Shown: one piece after another, positions 28,901 to 35,658 of the stretch | How positions within the stretch are numbered: position 1 is the first letter of the stretch | Layout: every line of letters begins with the position of its first letter | Assembly (NCBI GenBank): GCA_903813345.2 | Contig: CAIIXF020000001.1 | Coordinates: 30,121,915-30,185,914 of the forward strand | Direction of reading: 5' to 3' | Source: Owenia fusiformis | Taxonomy: Eukaryota; Annelida; Polychaeta; Sabellida; Oweniidae | DNA length: 64,000 nt | Program-made: the position numbers and the translations under genes | The notes under the pieces: model-generated | Databases searched by the model: none | What the model saw: the letters and a program-made list of their open reading frames with translations, nothing else | What the model was told of the DNA's origin: nothing

Positions 28901-31900
28901 ATGGCATCCAAGAAGATTCGCAAGATTGATGGCAAATGGCACGAGTATGATGAATTGGAAAAAGGTTGGATGCAGGTTTCCAAACAACAAGCTCAGAAAT
29001 ATGAGGTAAAAAGAATTTATGAAGGAAGGAATCTCATAAAAATATGTTCATATTTAATATGTATATTGAAGTTTATTTTTTATAATTATTTCCATTCTCT
29101 ACCTTGCCTATTTTCTTTGTATTTCTGATCTTAGTTTAAAAATTATAGAATATACTTGATGTTCCTATGCTGCATAAAATAAAACCCTGCGTGAACTGTT
29201 TTTCAGGCTGAAAGACTCCATAACAAGAAGCCAATGAGGAAGGTGTCATTCAAGGATAGTCATAAAGAGAAAGATTCAAAATCAGGGGTATGGCAAGAGC
29301 CCCATACAGTCCAAAATACTGAAATTGAAACAGCCTCAAAGATTTTATCTATAATTGAATTCACTCATGTTATATTCAAAGTGTTGCAAATACAAACACC
29401 TTGAAGATAGGTTTTGTTATAAAAAGTTCATGGTTTGTGCAAAGTTGTCGTTTCAGATGTATTTATGTCAATTGTGTCTTACGTGTTAATTATCTTACTG
29501 ATAATACACTGATATTGTTCTATTTTAGGTATGGTTACATAATCATGTCTATCACATTCACTTGTTGATTAGCCCATCTTCCTTTGTAGGAGAATCAGGA
29601 CGTACAGGATCCTGCCAAAAAGGTGGTGCTGCTTAGAACAATATTATATGAATTTGCTAAGCAATTTGTTTATCAATTTGCTCAGCATTTAGCTTTCAGA
29701 TGCCAAACACATTCATACTGCTGCTTACAGGCATTTTTATTATACACTGTAGTATTGTAGGGGTTGCTTTCACTTCAAAACATTATACATGTCAATTCTG
29801 GCTTCATTACTCATAGTATACAATTTCAATGTTGACTTACATGTACATTGTTGACTTAATTGTCAACTGAAGAAATAAGTTTTTGTTTTAAATCTAATAT
29901 ATGATTACTGACATATTAGTTACATTCTCTAAGTGCAGGGGTACAGATCTAGAACTCATTCATTAGTTTCTTTTTGGAGAAGTAGAAAGGAACAATGTGG
30001 ATTATGTCTGGACCACTGCATTTGGAGGATGCATAACATGTAGTGTTTTAAATGCACACTTTTACTCTTAGTTGTTAGTTCATTCACATAGTAACATAGC
30101 ACTTGCAGATTTTCTGTAGTATTTTAATGTCTGAGTATTTCTTTGTATCGTCTTAGTTTTATCTTATAGCTTTCTTACATAAACGTGTGTTTTTGTTAAG
30201 CCTTATGTGTTCCATTTGGAAGCCACTAGTGTTCTGTCTAATGCTTTATATTTCCACTCGATAGCATCACTGTATTAGAGGAATAATCACATATGTAAGT
30301 TAACACTTTGGCCTCATTAACTGGCAGTTTACTTAAGGTAGACGGAGTACAATAACAATCTTCTTACATCTGTACATGGAGGCTTGTATCTCAATTATTC
30401 AACAGATTGAAATTAAAATACTGATCATGGAAAACTGCTAGTCAGTGAGGTCAATGTGGTTAGCATGTATTTGTTCATCATATATTGCATACATGTAAAT
30501 TAGTATTTGCATGAAAGAACACAAATTAATAGCATCATAGGTTTTGCCTGCCATGTATGATATGCAAAACATTGAATCAATGAAAATTGTTGCAGTGCAA
30601 TTGTGTTTCTTAAAGAGAACAATCAATGAGAAAACACAATTATGCAGCACAACCATCTTGTATTGTGATATGTTGTGTTCAGCTTTCTATGTTTGTGTGT
30701 TGCCATTACCAGGAGGCTGAGAGCCAGAAGGGTGATACTAAAAATGTGGATGAGCAGACCTCTGAGCCTGATAGCGTTGTTACTCAACCAGAACCTAACA
30801 TAGAAACTACTATTGCACCTCTGACTAACACAGTAGCTGATACCCCTATTAACAGTCTTGACTCGCACATTACTCCTGTAATTCTCTGATTAAATAAGTT
30901 GGTAGTATGATAGTAGATTTAAGATTTGCAGTGTAGAACTAGATTAGTTAGTTTGAAATCTTAACTTCTTTAAAAGTTTTTTCAACTTTTATTTGCTGAC
31001 TATGTAGTTTGATGTATGATCTATGTAGAAAATGCTAGCCTATATTGTTTGTGAATGATATATTGTGCTCTAATGGTCCAAGGGCTTATGCACATACAGT
31101 ATTAAGAAGTTGCTATTCATGTTGCTTTTCATGTATTGTAACAGTCAATGTCTATTGAAAACAGACCTCTTATAAAATATGGTGCCTTTTCGGATAGACA
31201 ATTAGAAATTGAATAGCTTCTCTTAAAATAGAATGTTATATTCACCATCTTCGTCCATGTCCCTGTGATAGAATAAGTAAACCCCATTTTATAGGAGGAG
31301 CTGCTTGAGGCGCAAAGGTTACAGAAGTTGGCTGAGCAGGCTGCAAAGGAAGATGAAGCACGCAGAGCAAGAGAGGCTGAAGAAGCAAAGGATCATGAGA
31401 AAACTTTAAGGGTAAATACAGAAATATCCAAATGCAAACAGATTTCAATGAAACCTGATGAATGTAATTCTAATTCTGCACCATTAAGTTAGAGCCCTTA
31501 CCCATAGCAAATATTTATCTTTTGTACAGTAACAGATGCATATGAGCCCCATTATGGGTCAATATGGGTAGGGAAGCAAAGATCGAGTAGAGGATGGTGG
31601 AAATGATAATTAATGTGAGGTGGAAATAAACAACTAATAAACATTTACATTGTCATATTGATCCTGTTTAGAATGCTGAGCAGAATGAAAAGGATGCGGA
31701 GGAAGAAATGAGAAAGGCAGAAGAGGAACTGAGGAAGGCCAAAGATGGTAAAGCAAAGAAAGCTGCGGAGGAAGCTGCCAAGAAAGCTAGGAATAGAGCT
31801 AAGGGTATAAACAACTTTGAAGAACCTTTATGTAATTTATTGACTATAAAATTTAAAAAAAATCAACTGAGAGTAATATTAACTGTAACTGTAATGGTAA

Positions 31901-33931
31901 CTGATATAGAATATGGTTATAACAGGGACATGGAGGATTATGAAAATATGTTTTCGCTACATTATTCATTTTCAGTCAGTTCTTTAGCATGAATTTCAGT
32001 CAGTTCTCTTTAGTGCACTATCATTTTCCATTTGGAAAATTGGGAGAATTAGACTAAATTGGACAGTAGGCTCGATATACTCTTACTCAATGTGGTGAAC
32101 ACTAATAATGCATGAACTATTATGTCCATTTACACTGGATGACTTGAATTGCAGAGTCAAAGAATAAGAAGACACGCTACAACTTAAAAATTGCTATTAC
32201 AAAGAGAGAGAAGCCACGACTGGAAAAAGCTGTGGGAGACTTCAAACAAGCGAAGCTGCCTGATGACGAGGGAGACCTTGCTAAGGGAGAGAAGATGCTT
32301 AAACTCTTCAAGTCCAGAGACGGTAAGAAAAGGCCAAACAGAAATTATATTTAAGTACATTTGCTTATGCAGATTCTGAAGTAAAATACATTTATGTTAC
32401 TTGGGCTCGATTAAAATTAAAACTAAAAATTAAATTTCATTTTAGATCTTAATGGTGCTATGCGCCGGCGCAATCTCAAGGAGATAGAGGGCGCTGTTCA
32501 CAGTTTGAAAAAGAGCGGCTTTGAAGTGAAACTTGCCAATGAGCTAGTAGATGCTAACAAACTGATGCTCCAATTGAGGCGTTTGGAGCGTATAAGAGCA
32601 GAAATCTTGGAGTTAAAACAGTCTACAGTGGCTGAGATCAGAAGCTACCACAAACCCCCACCTGTGGTGCATACAGTAATGACAGCCACATTCCTGCTAT
32701 TGGGACACAAAGAGAAGGAAACCAAGGTAGACATGTTGTCTTTATTTTTTATCTCACATGATTTATCTCATTAAAAATACTCGAATATAATGGTTAGGAA
32801 AATTATCTTTGTACCCCTTTAATTAAACTTGAAAATAACAATATCCCATCATGTTTCAGGTCTGGAAGACAGTACAAGCATTGGTGGGTAAAACAGGAAA
32901 GGATGGTTTGAAACGCCGCTGTTTGGAGTTGAAACCAGACACTGTAGACTCCTCCGCTACTGCAAGAGCGGCTGATCTCCTAGAACAGCATGGCCTGGAT
33001 GAAGTAAGAGATGTCTCTGCAGGGGCTGCTACATTCTTCCTTTGGGTAAGTTGTGACAGAATTGATCCTTATAGCTCATGTTATAACCAAGTGACCAGTG
33101 TTATCACATCCTCATCATTGCTCAATTCAACAGGTTAATTCCCATATAATGCCCCATGAGTCTATGTTTGGAAGTGAAACAGGAACTGGAGTTAATACAG
33201 AGATATTGGGAAGGAATGAAGTTAATTTATAGAAATGTACATCGTAGATAATGGTTATAATCTAAGAAGCATGTTTATACCCCATTAACTTAAATGGCAA
33301 AATCCCATGTTCATTTGACAGATTCAATGGCCTTAAAGACTATCAATAAATAGCCAAAAATTGGCTTTCATTGTATACTTAAACATGTAAAAGATCTTAA
33401 AAATTTCCTAAATTAAATTTAAATAAAATATCCAAAACCTCATGATATCAAGACTTAAAAGTTTGAGTAAATAGTTATGATGAGAAAATGTGAAATCAAT
33501 TTAATTTATTTAGTGTATTTAAAGTTTTAAGACAGCAATTTTACACATGAATCAGTGGGAGATTCATGAACAACCTACTAGAGATAATTTGTGAAATGCC
33601 ATCTATATGAGTCCTGGCTCCCAGTGCAATTGTGTGTTCATTCCAGGCTGGAAGTATTATAGAGGAGGCGAAGGCCATCAAGGAGCAGAAGAAATTTGAA
33701 GCTGAGGAGAAGAAGAAGGCTGCTGAGGCAAAGAAACTGGAACAAGAGGAGAATAAGAAACGTGCTGAAGAGGCAAAGAAAGAGAAGGAACAACGAAAGA
33801 AAGATGAAGAACAAAGGAAAAGAGAAGAGGAACAGAAAAAGGAAGATGTTGATCAAGAAGCAAATATTGAAGAGAAGACAGTTAGTGAAAAGAGTGAAGA
33901 TGCAAAACCTGCTGACTCAACAGACAGTTAA
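1400..33931 (+). CDS. Giant Trp-motif repeat protein with C-terminal dynein-type microtubule-binding domain (51 exons, 5' partial)
   Basis: Fifty-one exons with GT-AG borders and compatible phases give about 5,080 residues. Order: charged coiled coil (exons 1-2), about 106 Trp motifs (exons 3-42), linker exons (43-45), coiled coil and helical segment (46-49), dynein-stalk-type microtubule-binding domain (49-50), and a basic/acidic helix ending at TAA 33929-33931. Each Trp motif is about 40 residues: a basic run, [VI]DG.W, a second Trp after nine residues, then a short helix ending like KYE or QLD. Almost all introns are phase 0 and fall between motifs. There is no AAA+ motor. I do not recognise the whole protein. 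The C-terminal fold predicts microtubule contact, so a cytoskeletal or ciliary linker is likely; the role of the motifs is unknown. Repeat count and joins are my reading and need transcript support. Confidence 0.85.
1964..3354 (+). other. Large intron between exons 2 and 3
   Basis: About 1.4 kb of AT-rich sequence without a supportable exon. A weak acceptor-like site near 2502 is followed by a frame that stops after 18 codons. I see no recognisable element here. Confidence 0.55.
3355..5633 (+). CDS. Giant gene exons 3-7: Trp-motif cassette 1
   Basis: Exons 3355-3477, 3683-3802, 4762-4884, 5117-5239 and 5514-5633 (41, 40, 41, 41 and 40 codons), all phase 0 at both ends. Each encodes one Trp motif, for example KQIDGDWHKLNEQSGDW in exon 4 and KKVDDVWKEWDEENQQW in exon 5. 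In order they are types A (QIMKV...), B (DGVSAVV...), C (TNGIVHFEQ...), D (LGDFTARPI...) and E (EGIESATTQQ...). The same order recurs in two further cassettes downstream. Exons 4-7 are nearly identical to exons 9-12, which points to recent segmental duplication. The intron before exon 5 carries an inserted element. Confidence 0.85.
3955..4734. mobile_element. Non-autonomous inserted element, about 0.75 kb, in intron 4
   Basis: An insertion absent from the matching intron of cassette 2 (6203-6343). A 12-bp inverted repeat, atcccaacgaac at 3975-3986 and its complement at 4696-4707, bounds the core. The direct repeat tagttga occurs at 3948-3954 and 4735-4741, which would be the target duplication if the outer edges are right. 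Inside are a TCCGTC microsatellite (about 4015-4055) and no long open frame. The family is unknown to me, and the exact ends are uncertain by about 20 bp. Confidence 0.55.
5421..5520 (+). repeat. 50-bp tandem duplication of a splice acceptor
   Basis: Two copies, 5421-5470 and 5471-5520, differ at one base and each contains polypyrimidine, CAG and the first bases of exon 7 (gaaggta). Only the second acceptor (exon start 5514) leads into the open exon; use of the first would shift the frame by 50 nt and meet stops. The paralogous exon 12 has a single acceptor. Confidence 0.85.
5804..8556 (+). CDS. Giant gene exons 8-12: Trp-motif cassette 2
   Basis: Exons 5804-5977, 6083-6202, 6344-6466, 6695-6817 and 8437-8556 (58, 40, 41, 41 and 40 codons), all phase 0. 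They repeat types A to E of cassette 1. Exon 8 has a longer leader (VEIPIMDSCLPDDKMETD) ahead of its motif, shared with exon 13 and echoed at the start of the giant exon 18. Exons 9-12 match exons 4-7 almost residue for residue. The intron between exons 11 and 12 is swollen by a 117-bp minisatellite built from the end of exon 11 and its donor. Confidence 0.87.
6767..8338 (+). repeat. 117-bp minisatellite (14 units) seeded by an exon-intron border
   Basis: The unit starts at agcaatag (6767, inside exon 11) and recurs exactly every 117 bp to 8288, that is 14 units. Each holds the last 51 bases of the type D exon (coding SNSWEDVTPAKAEKYDK), a donor (gtaaat) and about 60 bp of intron. The copies lack the first half of the exon and a good polypyrimidine acceptor, and 49- or 43-nt candidate exons would break phase 0, so they are probably intronic. 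Because 117 is divisible by three and stops are absent, the minus strand shows a 548-codon open frame, which is a by-product. Confidence 0.9.
8742..10290 (+). CDS. Giant gene exons 13-17: Trp-motif cassette 3
   Basis: Exons 8742-8915, 9081-9200, 9347-9469, 9904-10026 and 10168-10290 (58, 40, 41, 41 and 41 codons), all phase 0. Types A and C (exons 13, 15) are near identical to those in cassette 2, while types B, D and E (exons 14, 16, 17) have diverged, for example KQIDGVWHEFNKEAGAW and RKQNGIWQELDSNDISW. The mix of near-identical and divergent exons suggests an older duplication with later partial homogenisation. The next exon downstream is again an A-position exon, the giant one. Confidence 0.85.
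9201..9346 (+). other. Intron between exons 14 and 15
   Basis: A 146-bp intron with donor gtagcc and acceptor atctag. An open frame crosses its right part into exon 15 in another phase and is not coding. Confidence 0.6.
10380..18695 (+). CDS. Giant gene exon 18: 8.3-kb exon with 65 tandem 42-residue Trp motifs
   Basis: Acceptor ccttcacag and donor gttagt bound 8,316 bp, 2,772 codons, phase 0 at both ends. It opens like an A-type exon (VEIPVVEYGED) and then runs through 65 copies of a 42-residue unit. The DNA period is exactly 126 bp: the landmark before atcctggt at 10561 and its equivalent at 18499 are 63 x 126 bp apart. Key residues are LRK.DGQW, a second W ten positions on (KTGEW), NPALA.QLD and SVNEDPG. 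No unit is frameshifted or stopped. Variation is mostly at I/V of [IV]DG, H/K before QLD, and D[VA][AT]A. The tail (KPKKKKNRKE) is strongly basic. The extreme uniformity implies recent expansion or gene conversion. Confidence 0.93.
17743..18498 (+). repeat. Distinct subfamily of six homogenised 126-bp units at the end of exon 18
   Basis: Six consecutive units, marked by accccagt at 17869, 17995, 18121, 18247, 18373 and 18499, share GGWSNVGPALSKELD, LAVNEDPSHL and caaaaacaa codons that the first 58 units mostly lack. They alternate QKQDS and QKQGS. The block is nearly identical internally at silent sites too, so it is a later local amplification on top of the main array. The first of the six is a hybrid that still has the older PGQL at its start. 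Confidence 0.85.
19116..21077 (+). CDS. Giant gene exons 19-24: diverged Trp motifs, two exons holding a pair
   Basis: Exons 19116-19241, 19421-19663, 19861-19983, 20202-20429, 20634-20744 and 20952-21077, all phase 0. Exons 20 (81 codons) and 22 (76 codons) each encode two motifs, as expected if the intron between them was lost or never gained; the others encode one. Exon 19 keeps only the first Trp (EDGEWKKIDP). Exon 23 is a degenerate motif with no Trp (REVDGQLLKYDG). Exon 20 has GEWHQWNNEAGGW and GKWKEWNPHNNKW. These motifs are far more divergent than those in exon 18, so they are the older form. Confidence 0.85.
21489..23984 (+). CDS. Giant gene exons 25-30: Trp motifs and a PSSKDR linker
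   Basis: Exons 21489-21611, 21771-21890, 22130-22237, 22832-22951, 23237-23359 and 23640-23984, all phase 0. Motifs include NHWHEWNESKGKW, GKWCEKNEETGHW and GVWYKQDKENPDTW (one residue longer between the two Trp). Exon 30 is long (115 codons): before its motif (GKWERWNDAQQKW) it carries a basic, Ser-rich hinge with about four tandem PSSKDR hexapeptides encoded by near-identical 18-bp units (about 23730-23820). That hinge is probably flexible and interrupts the regular array. Confidence 0.85.
22238..22831 (+). other. Intron 27 with a GC-richer insert
   Basis: A 594-bp intron. At about 22375-22510 it has a GC-richer patch unlike its surroundings, with cgcccc, ccgggcgtctcggc and, on the minus strand, gggttcgaagcc, which resembles a tRNA-type internal promoter B box. 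I could not find a matching A box, so a SINE remnant is only possible. Confidence 0.3.
23434..23547 (-). mobile_element. TGTCACCAC-family short element, copy 1
   Basis: About 114 bp in the intron before exon 30, starting tgtcaccacc and ending gtggtgaca, that is with 9-bp or longer terminal inverted repeats. The inside reads agtcgccaacttttt, ggtgttcacc and tctgtaacaaatgg. The same order is found, in either orientation, at about 36374, 37610, 41634, 43804, 57072 and 60893. Confidence 0.75.
24259..26926 (+). CDS. Giant gene exons 31-37: one Trp motif per exon
   Basis: Exons 24259-24381, 24613-24732, 25063-25182, 25481-25597, 26107-26226, 26439-26558 and 26807-26926 (39-41 codons), all phase 0. 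Motifs include GQWTERDTTTGQW, GVWHELDPNTNTW, GKWLEKDPQTQQW, DKWEERGDNGVW and GRWQEKKEGAEEW. Exon 36 is aberrant (HEGGIQEWNEDTKQW), with Ile in place of the first Trp. Introns are 230-510 bp and AT-rich. A short palindromic TGTCACCAC remnant lies at about 24147-24176 in the intron before exon 31. Confidence 0.87.
27266..29622 (+). CDS. Giant gene exons 38-44: last Trp motifs and start of the linker
   Basis: Exons 27266-27388, 27535-27654, 28045-28161, 28413-28532, 28883-29005, 29207-29287 and 29590-29622, all phase 0. Exons 38-42 each carry a motif (NKWQEYNEETDSW, GEWEEWDPHTQQW, KVWHEWDDSTSTW, GKWHEYNIKERKW, GKWHEYDELEKGW). Exon 43 (27 codons) keeps only the basic strand and then a Lys/Ser-rich run, and exon 44 is a microexon of 11 codons (ENQDVQDPAKK) with donor gtggtg, so both may be optional. 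The motif array ends with exon 42. Confidence 0.8.
29623..30712 (+). other. Intron 44
   Basis: About 1.1 kb of AT-rich sequence with no supportable exon or recognised element. The acceptor at its right end is ttaccag. Confidence 0.55.
30713..30889 (+). CDS. Giant gene exon 45: linker or alternative last exon
   Basis: After acceptor ttaccag the frame runs 58 codons (Glu, Thr, Pro and Ser rich, with EPDSVVTQPEPN) to TGA at 30887-30889. A phase-0 donor, cct|gtaatt, at 30878 lies just before the stop. Splicing there (exon 30713-30877, 55 codons) joins in frame to exon 46, whereas not splicing ends the protein without its microtubule-binding end. The peptide is low-complexity and probably disordered. 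I favour splicing as the full-length form; both may occur. Confidence 0.65.
   Translation, partial: EAESQKGDTKNVDEQTSEPDSVVTQPEPNIETTIAPLTNTVADTPINSLDSHITPVIL
31295..32322 (+). CDS. Giant gene exons 46-48: coiled coil and helical segment
   Basis: Exons 31295-31411 (phase 0-0), 31672-31804 (phase 0-1) and 32155-32322 (phase 1-1). Exons 46 and 47 encode Ala/Glu/Lys-rich coiled coil (EAEEAKDHEKTLR; KKAAEEAAKKARNRAK). Exon 48 is less repetitive (YNLKIAITKREKPRLEKAV) and has the pattern L..A..kre.p.LE.Av seen in helical linkers of many axonemal proteins. The split Glu (G|AG) at 31804/32155 and split Asp at 32322/32446 support these joins; they are the first non-phase-0 introns since exon 1. Confidence 0.8.
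32446..33931 (+). CDS. Giant gene exons 49-51: stalk coils and dynein-type microtubule-binding domain
   Basis: Exons 32446-32726, 32860-33045 and 33647-33931. Exon 49 carries the incoming coil (NELVDANKLMLQLRRLERIR) and the start of the globule, AEIRSYHKPPPVVHTVM, then FLLLGHKEKE. Exon 50 continues WKTVQALVGK, LKRRCLEL and EVRDVSAGAATFFLW. This order is that of the dynein heavy-chain stalk tip: EI+S..KPP..V..V..A...LLG, W..., FL..L, then VR.VS.AA..L..W. Exon 51 is the outgoing coil (AGSIIEEAKAIKEQ) running into a long Glu/Lys helix and ending TDS-stop. No AAA+ ring precedes it, so this is a stalk tip without a motor. Homology to the dynein tip is by recognition, not by search. Confidence 0.85.
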
Positions 33932-33954
33932 ATGTTGATTATAGAAAAACAAAA

Positions 33955-34818
33955 AATAAACATTCTCAGTGGCAAATGGAACATCATTAAAGGTTTGATG
34001 AATACTGCAGAAAAGTGTAATTATACATGTACATAAAATATTTGTGCTGGGCATTTAGAAGAGCAATTATGTGTTAATAATGTGAATATTTTTTATATAA
34101 GGTATCTTGCATGTAAATGTAATTCAACGTCTCATGGGTGTTTATAAAAATCATTTCTCATTTGATGTGAGAAATTGATTGTATTTAATATACGCAATTA
34201 ATTTAATGAATGTCACCCCAAAAACTACATAATAGCATTTGTAGTATTGTTGGATATATGTACTGTATTAACCCTTTTGTATATTTTGGATGCCAACAAG
34301 ACATTCCAATAGTATACATCATTTTGTACATTTGCAAAGTCATGATGGTACCCTAGATGTATTTTAAACTATTATAGCAATCAAGTTCATGTTTTTATTA
34401 GCAAATTATATATTATAAATTCCGTCCAGGCTCTAGTTGACCATAGTTTGATTCATAATGAAATTTTATATTTGTATTTATAGAGCATATAGACTGAGTC
34501 TTATCAGTGAGTATTTTGTCGCAAAAAATAATGTTTTACTTGTGGCTGGTCCACATCAGATGTATGTACAGTGTATCAGTGGTGTAGTTATGTACTAGTT
34601 CAATGAGATAAGACCTTAGAGACTGAAGAAAAATGCAGTCTGCTGTCAAATGATAAGCTTATGTTATTTCAAAAGATGACTTTTCTGGGACAATGATAAA
34701 CAAAATAATTCAATATCAAGTCTGTGTCAATTCAGTAGAAAATTGATCAAAAAGTACAACATTATGAATATTTTGTGTTTTTGTTTGTGATCTATTTTTG
34801 TACTTGTTGCAAAATAAA
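33955..34818 (+). terminator. Candidate polyadenylation signals of the giant gene
   Basis: AATAAA occurs 24 bp after the stop codon at 33955-33960 and again at 34813-34818 in a run of overlapping aataaa-like hexamers. The AT-rich region between is a plausible 3' UTR of up to about 0.9 kb. Which site is used cannot be told from sequence. Confidence 0.45.
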
Positions 34819-34859
34819 CATTAATAAAAATATCATAAAATAAATACATTTCAAATAAA

Positions 34860-35658
34860 TTGTGGCTTTTTTATTTTTTTATTTAGCACAATTGCATTGC
34901 TCTTGGCTCATAAAGTCAACATCCTAAAATCCTATAACTACTGTACATGATGTGAGAACTTGCCATATTTTCTTGAGTAGACCAACCCTGAAGTAAACTA
35001 CAACTTATCAGTGATTGTTTTAGTTAATTTCTTTTATTAAAAAGGTGAAATTGGTAAGTCCATATGTTTCAACAATCATAAATAGAATCAATATTTCACT
35101 TTATTTTCAAAAACTGGGCTGATGAATACAGATTAAAGATTTGCACTACATGCGCTACAAGAGAGACTATTTGTTCATGTCATAAAAATTCTTGACCACT
35201 TAAAATAAGTGTCGAATGGTTAGTTCTGAAGAATCTGAAGATTTGCCCATCCTAAACCAACAATCAATCTCATAGCTTTTATAGTTCAATATGAACAGCT
35301 GTTTGATGTTGAAAAACAATTAAAGTTCCTTGTATCATCATTCAAGTAGACATGATAAAGTGAGACTAGAATAAAGAAAAAAGAAAAACCCAGTACATAT
35401 TATTTTTATATTTTGATTTGGCAGCCAGAGAGCTCTTTTTGGTAATAAAGTCTTAATTAGGGACCAGATCAAAATATCAATGTTCATGGAATTTCTTATA
35501 CACAGGAAAACACACATTCCCTCTTTAAAGCTTCTAGACATTGAAATGTCCCTATTGCCCCCTAATCACTATGTTGCCTGTTTAAACCTTATCAGGTCAA
35601 TACAAATATAAATCTGCAGAGAAAATGGTAGGATTTAATTATGTAATCTGTACATAAC
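34860..35658. other. Intergenic stretch
   Basis: AT-rich sequence between the giant gene and the small secreted-protein gene. No exon, RNA gene or repeat recognised. It should hold the promoter of the gene starting at 35659, but no clear TATA box at a convincing distance was seen. Confidence 0.5.

Noticed and set aside
3355-29005. WW-domain or MORN identity for the Trp motifs
   Set aside because: WW domains have Trp about 20-22 residues apart and a Pro pattern; MORN has Y.G.W..G..HG. Here the pair is W-x9-W with a terminal helix, so neither fits.
33632-33938. Other plus and minus frames over exon 51
   Set aside because: Purine-rich Glu/Lys codons leave several frames open. Only the frame continuous with exon 50 and ending at 33931 is supported.
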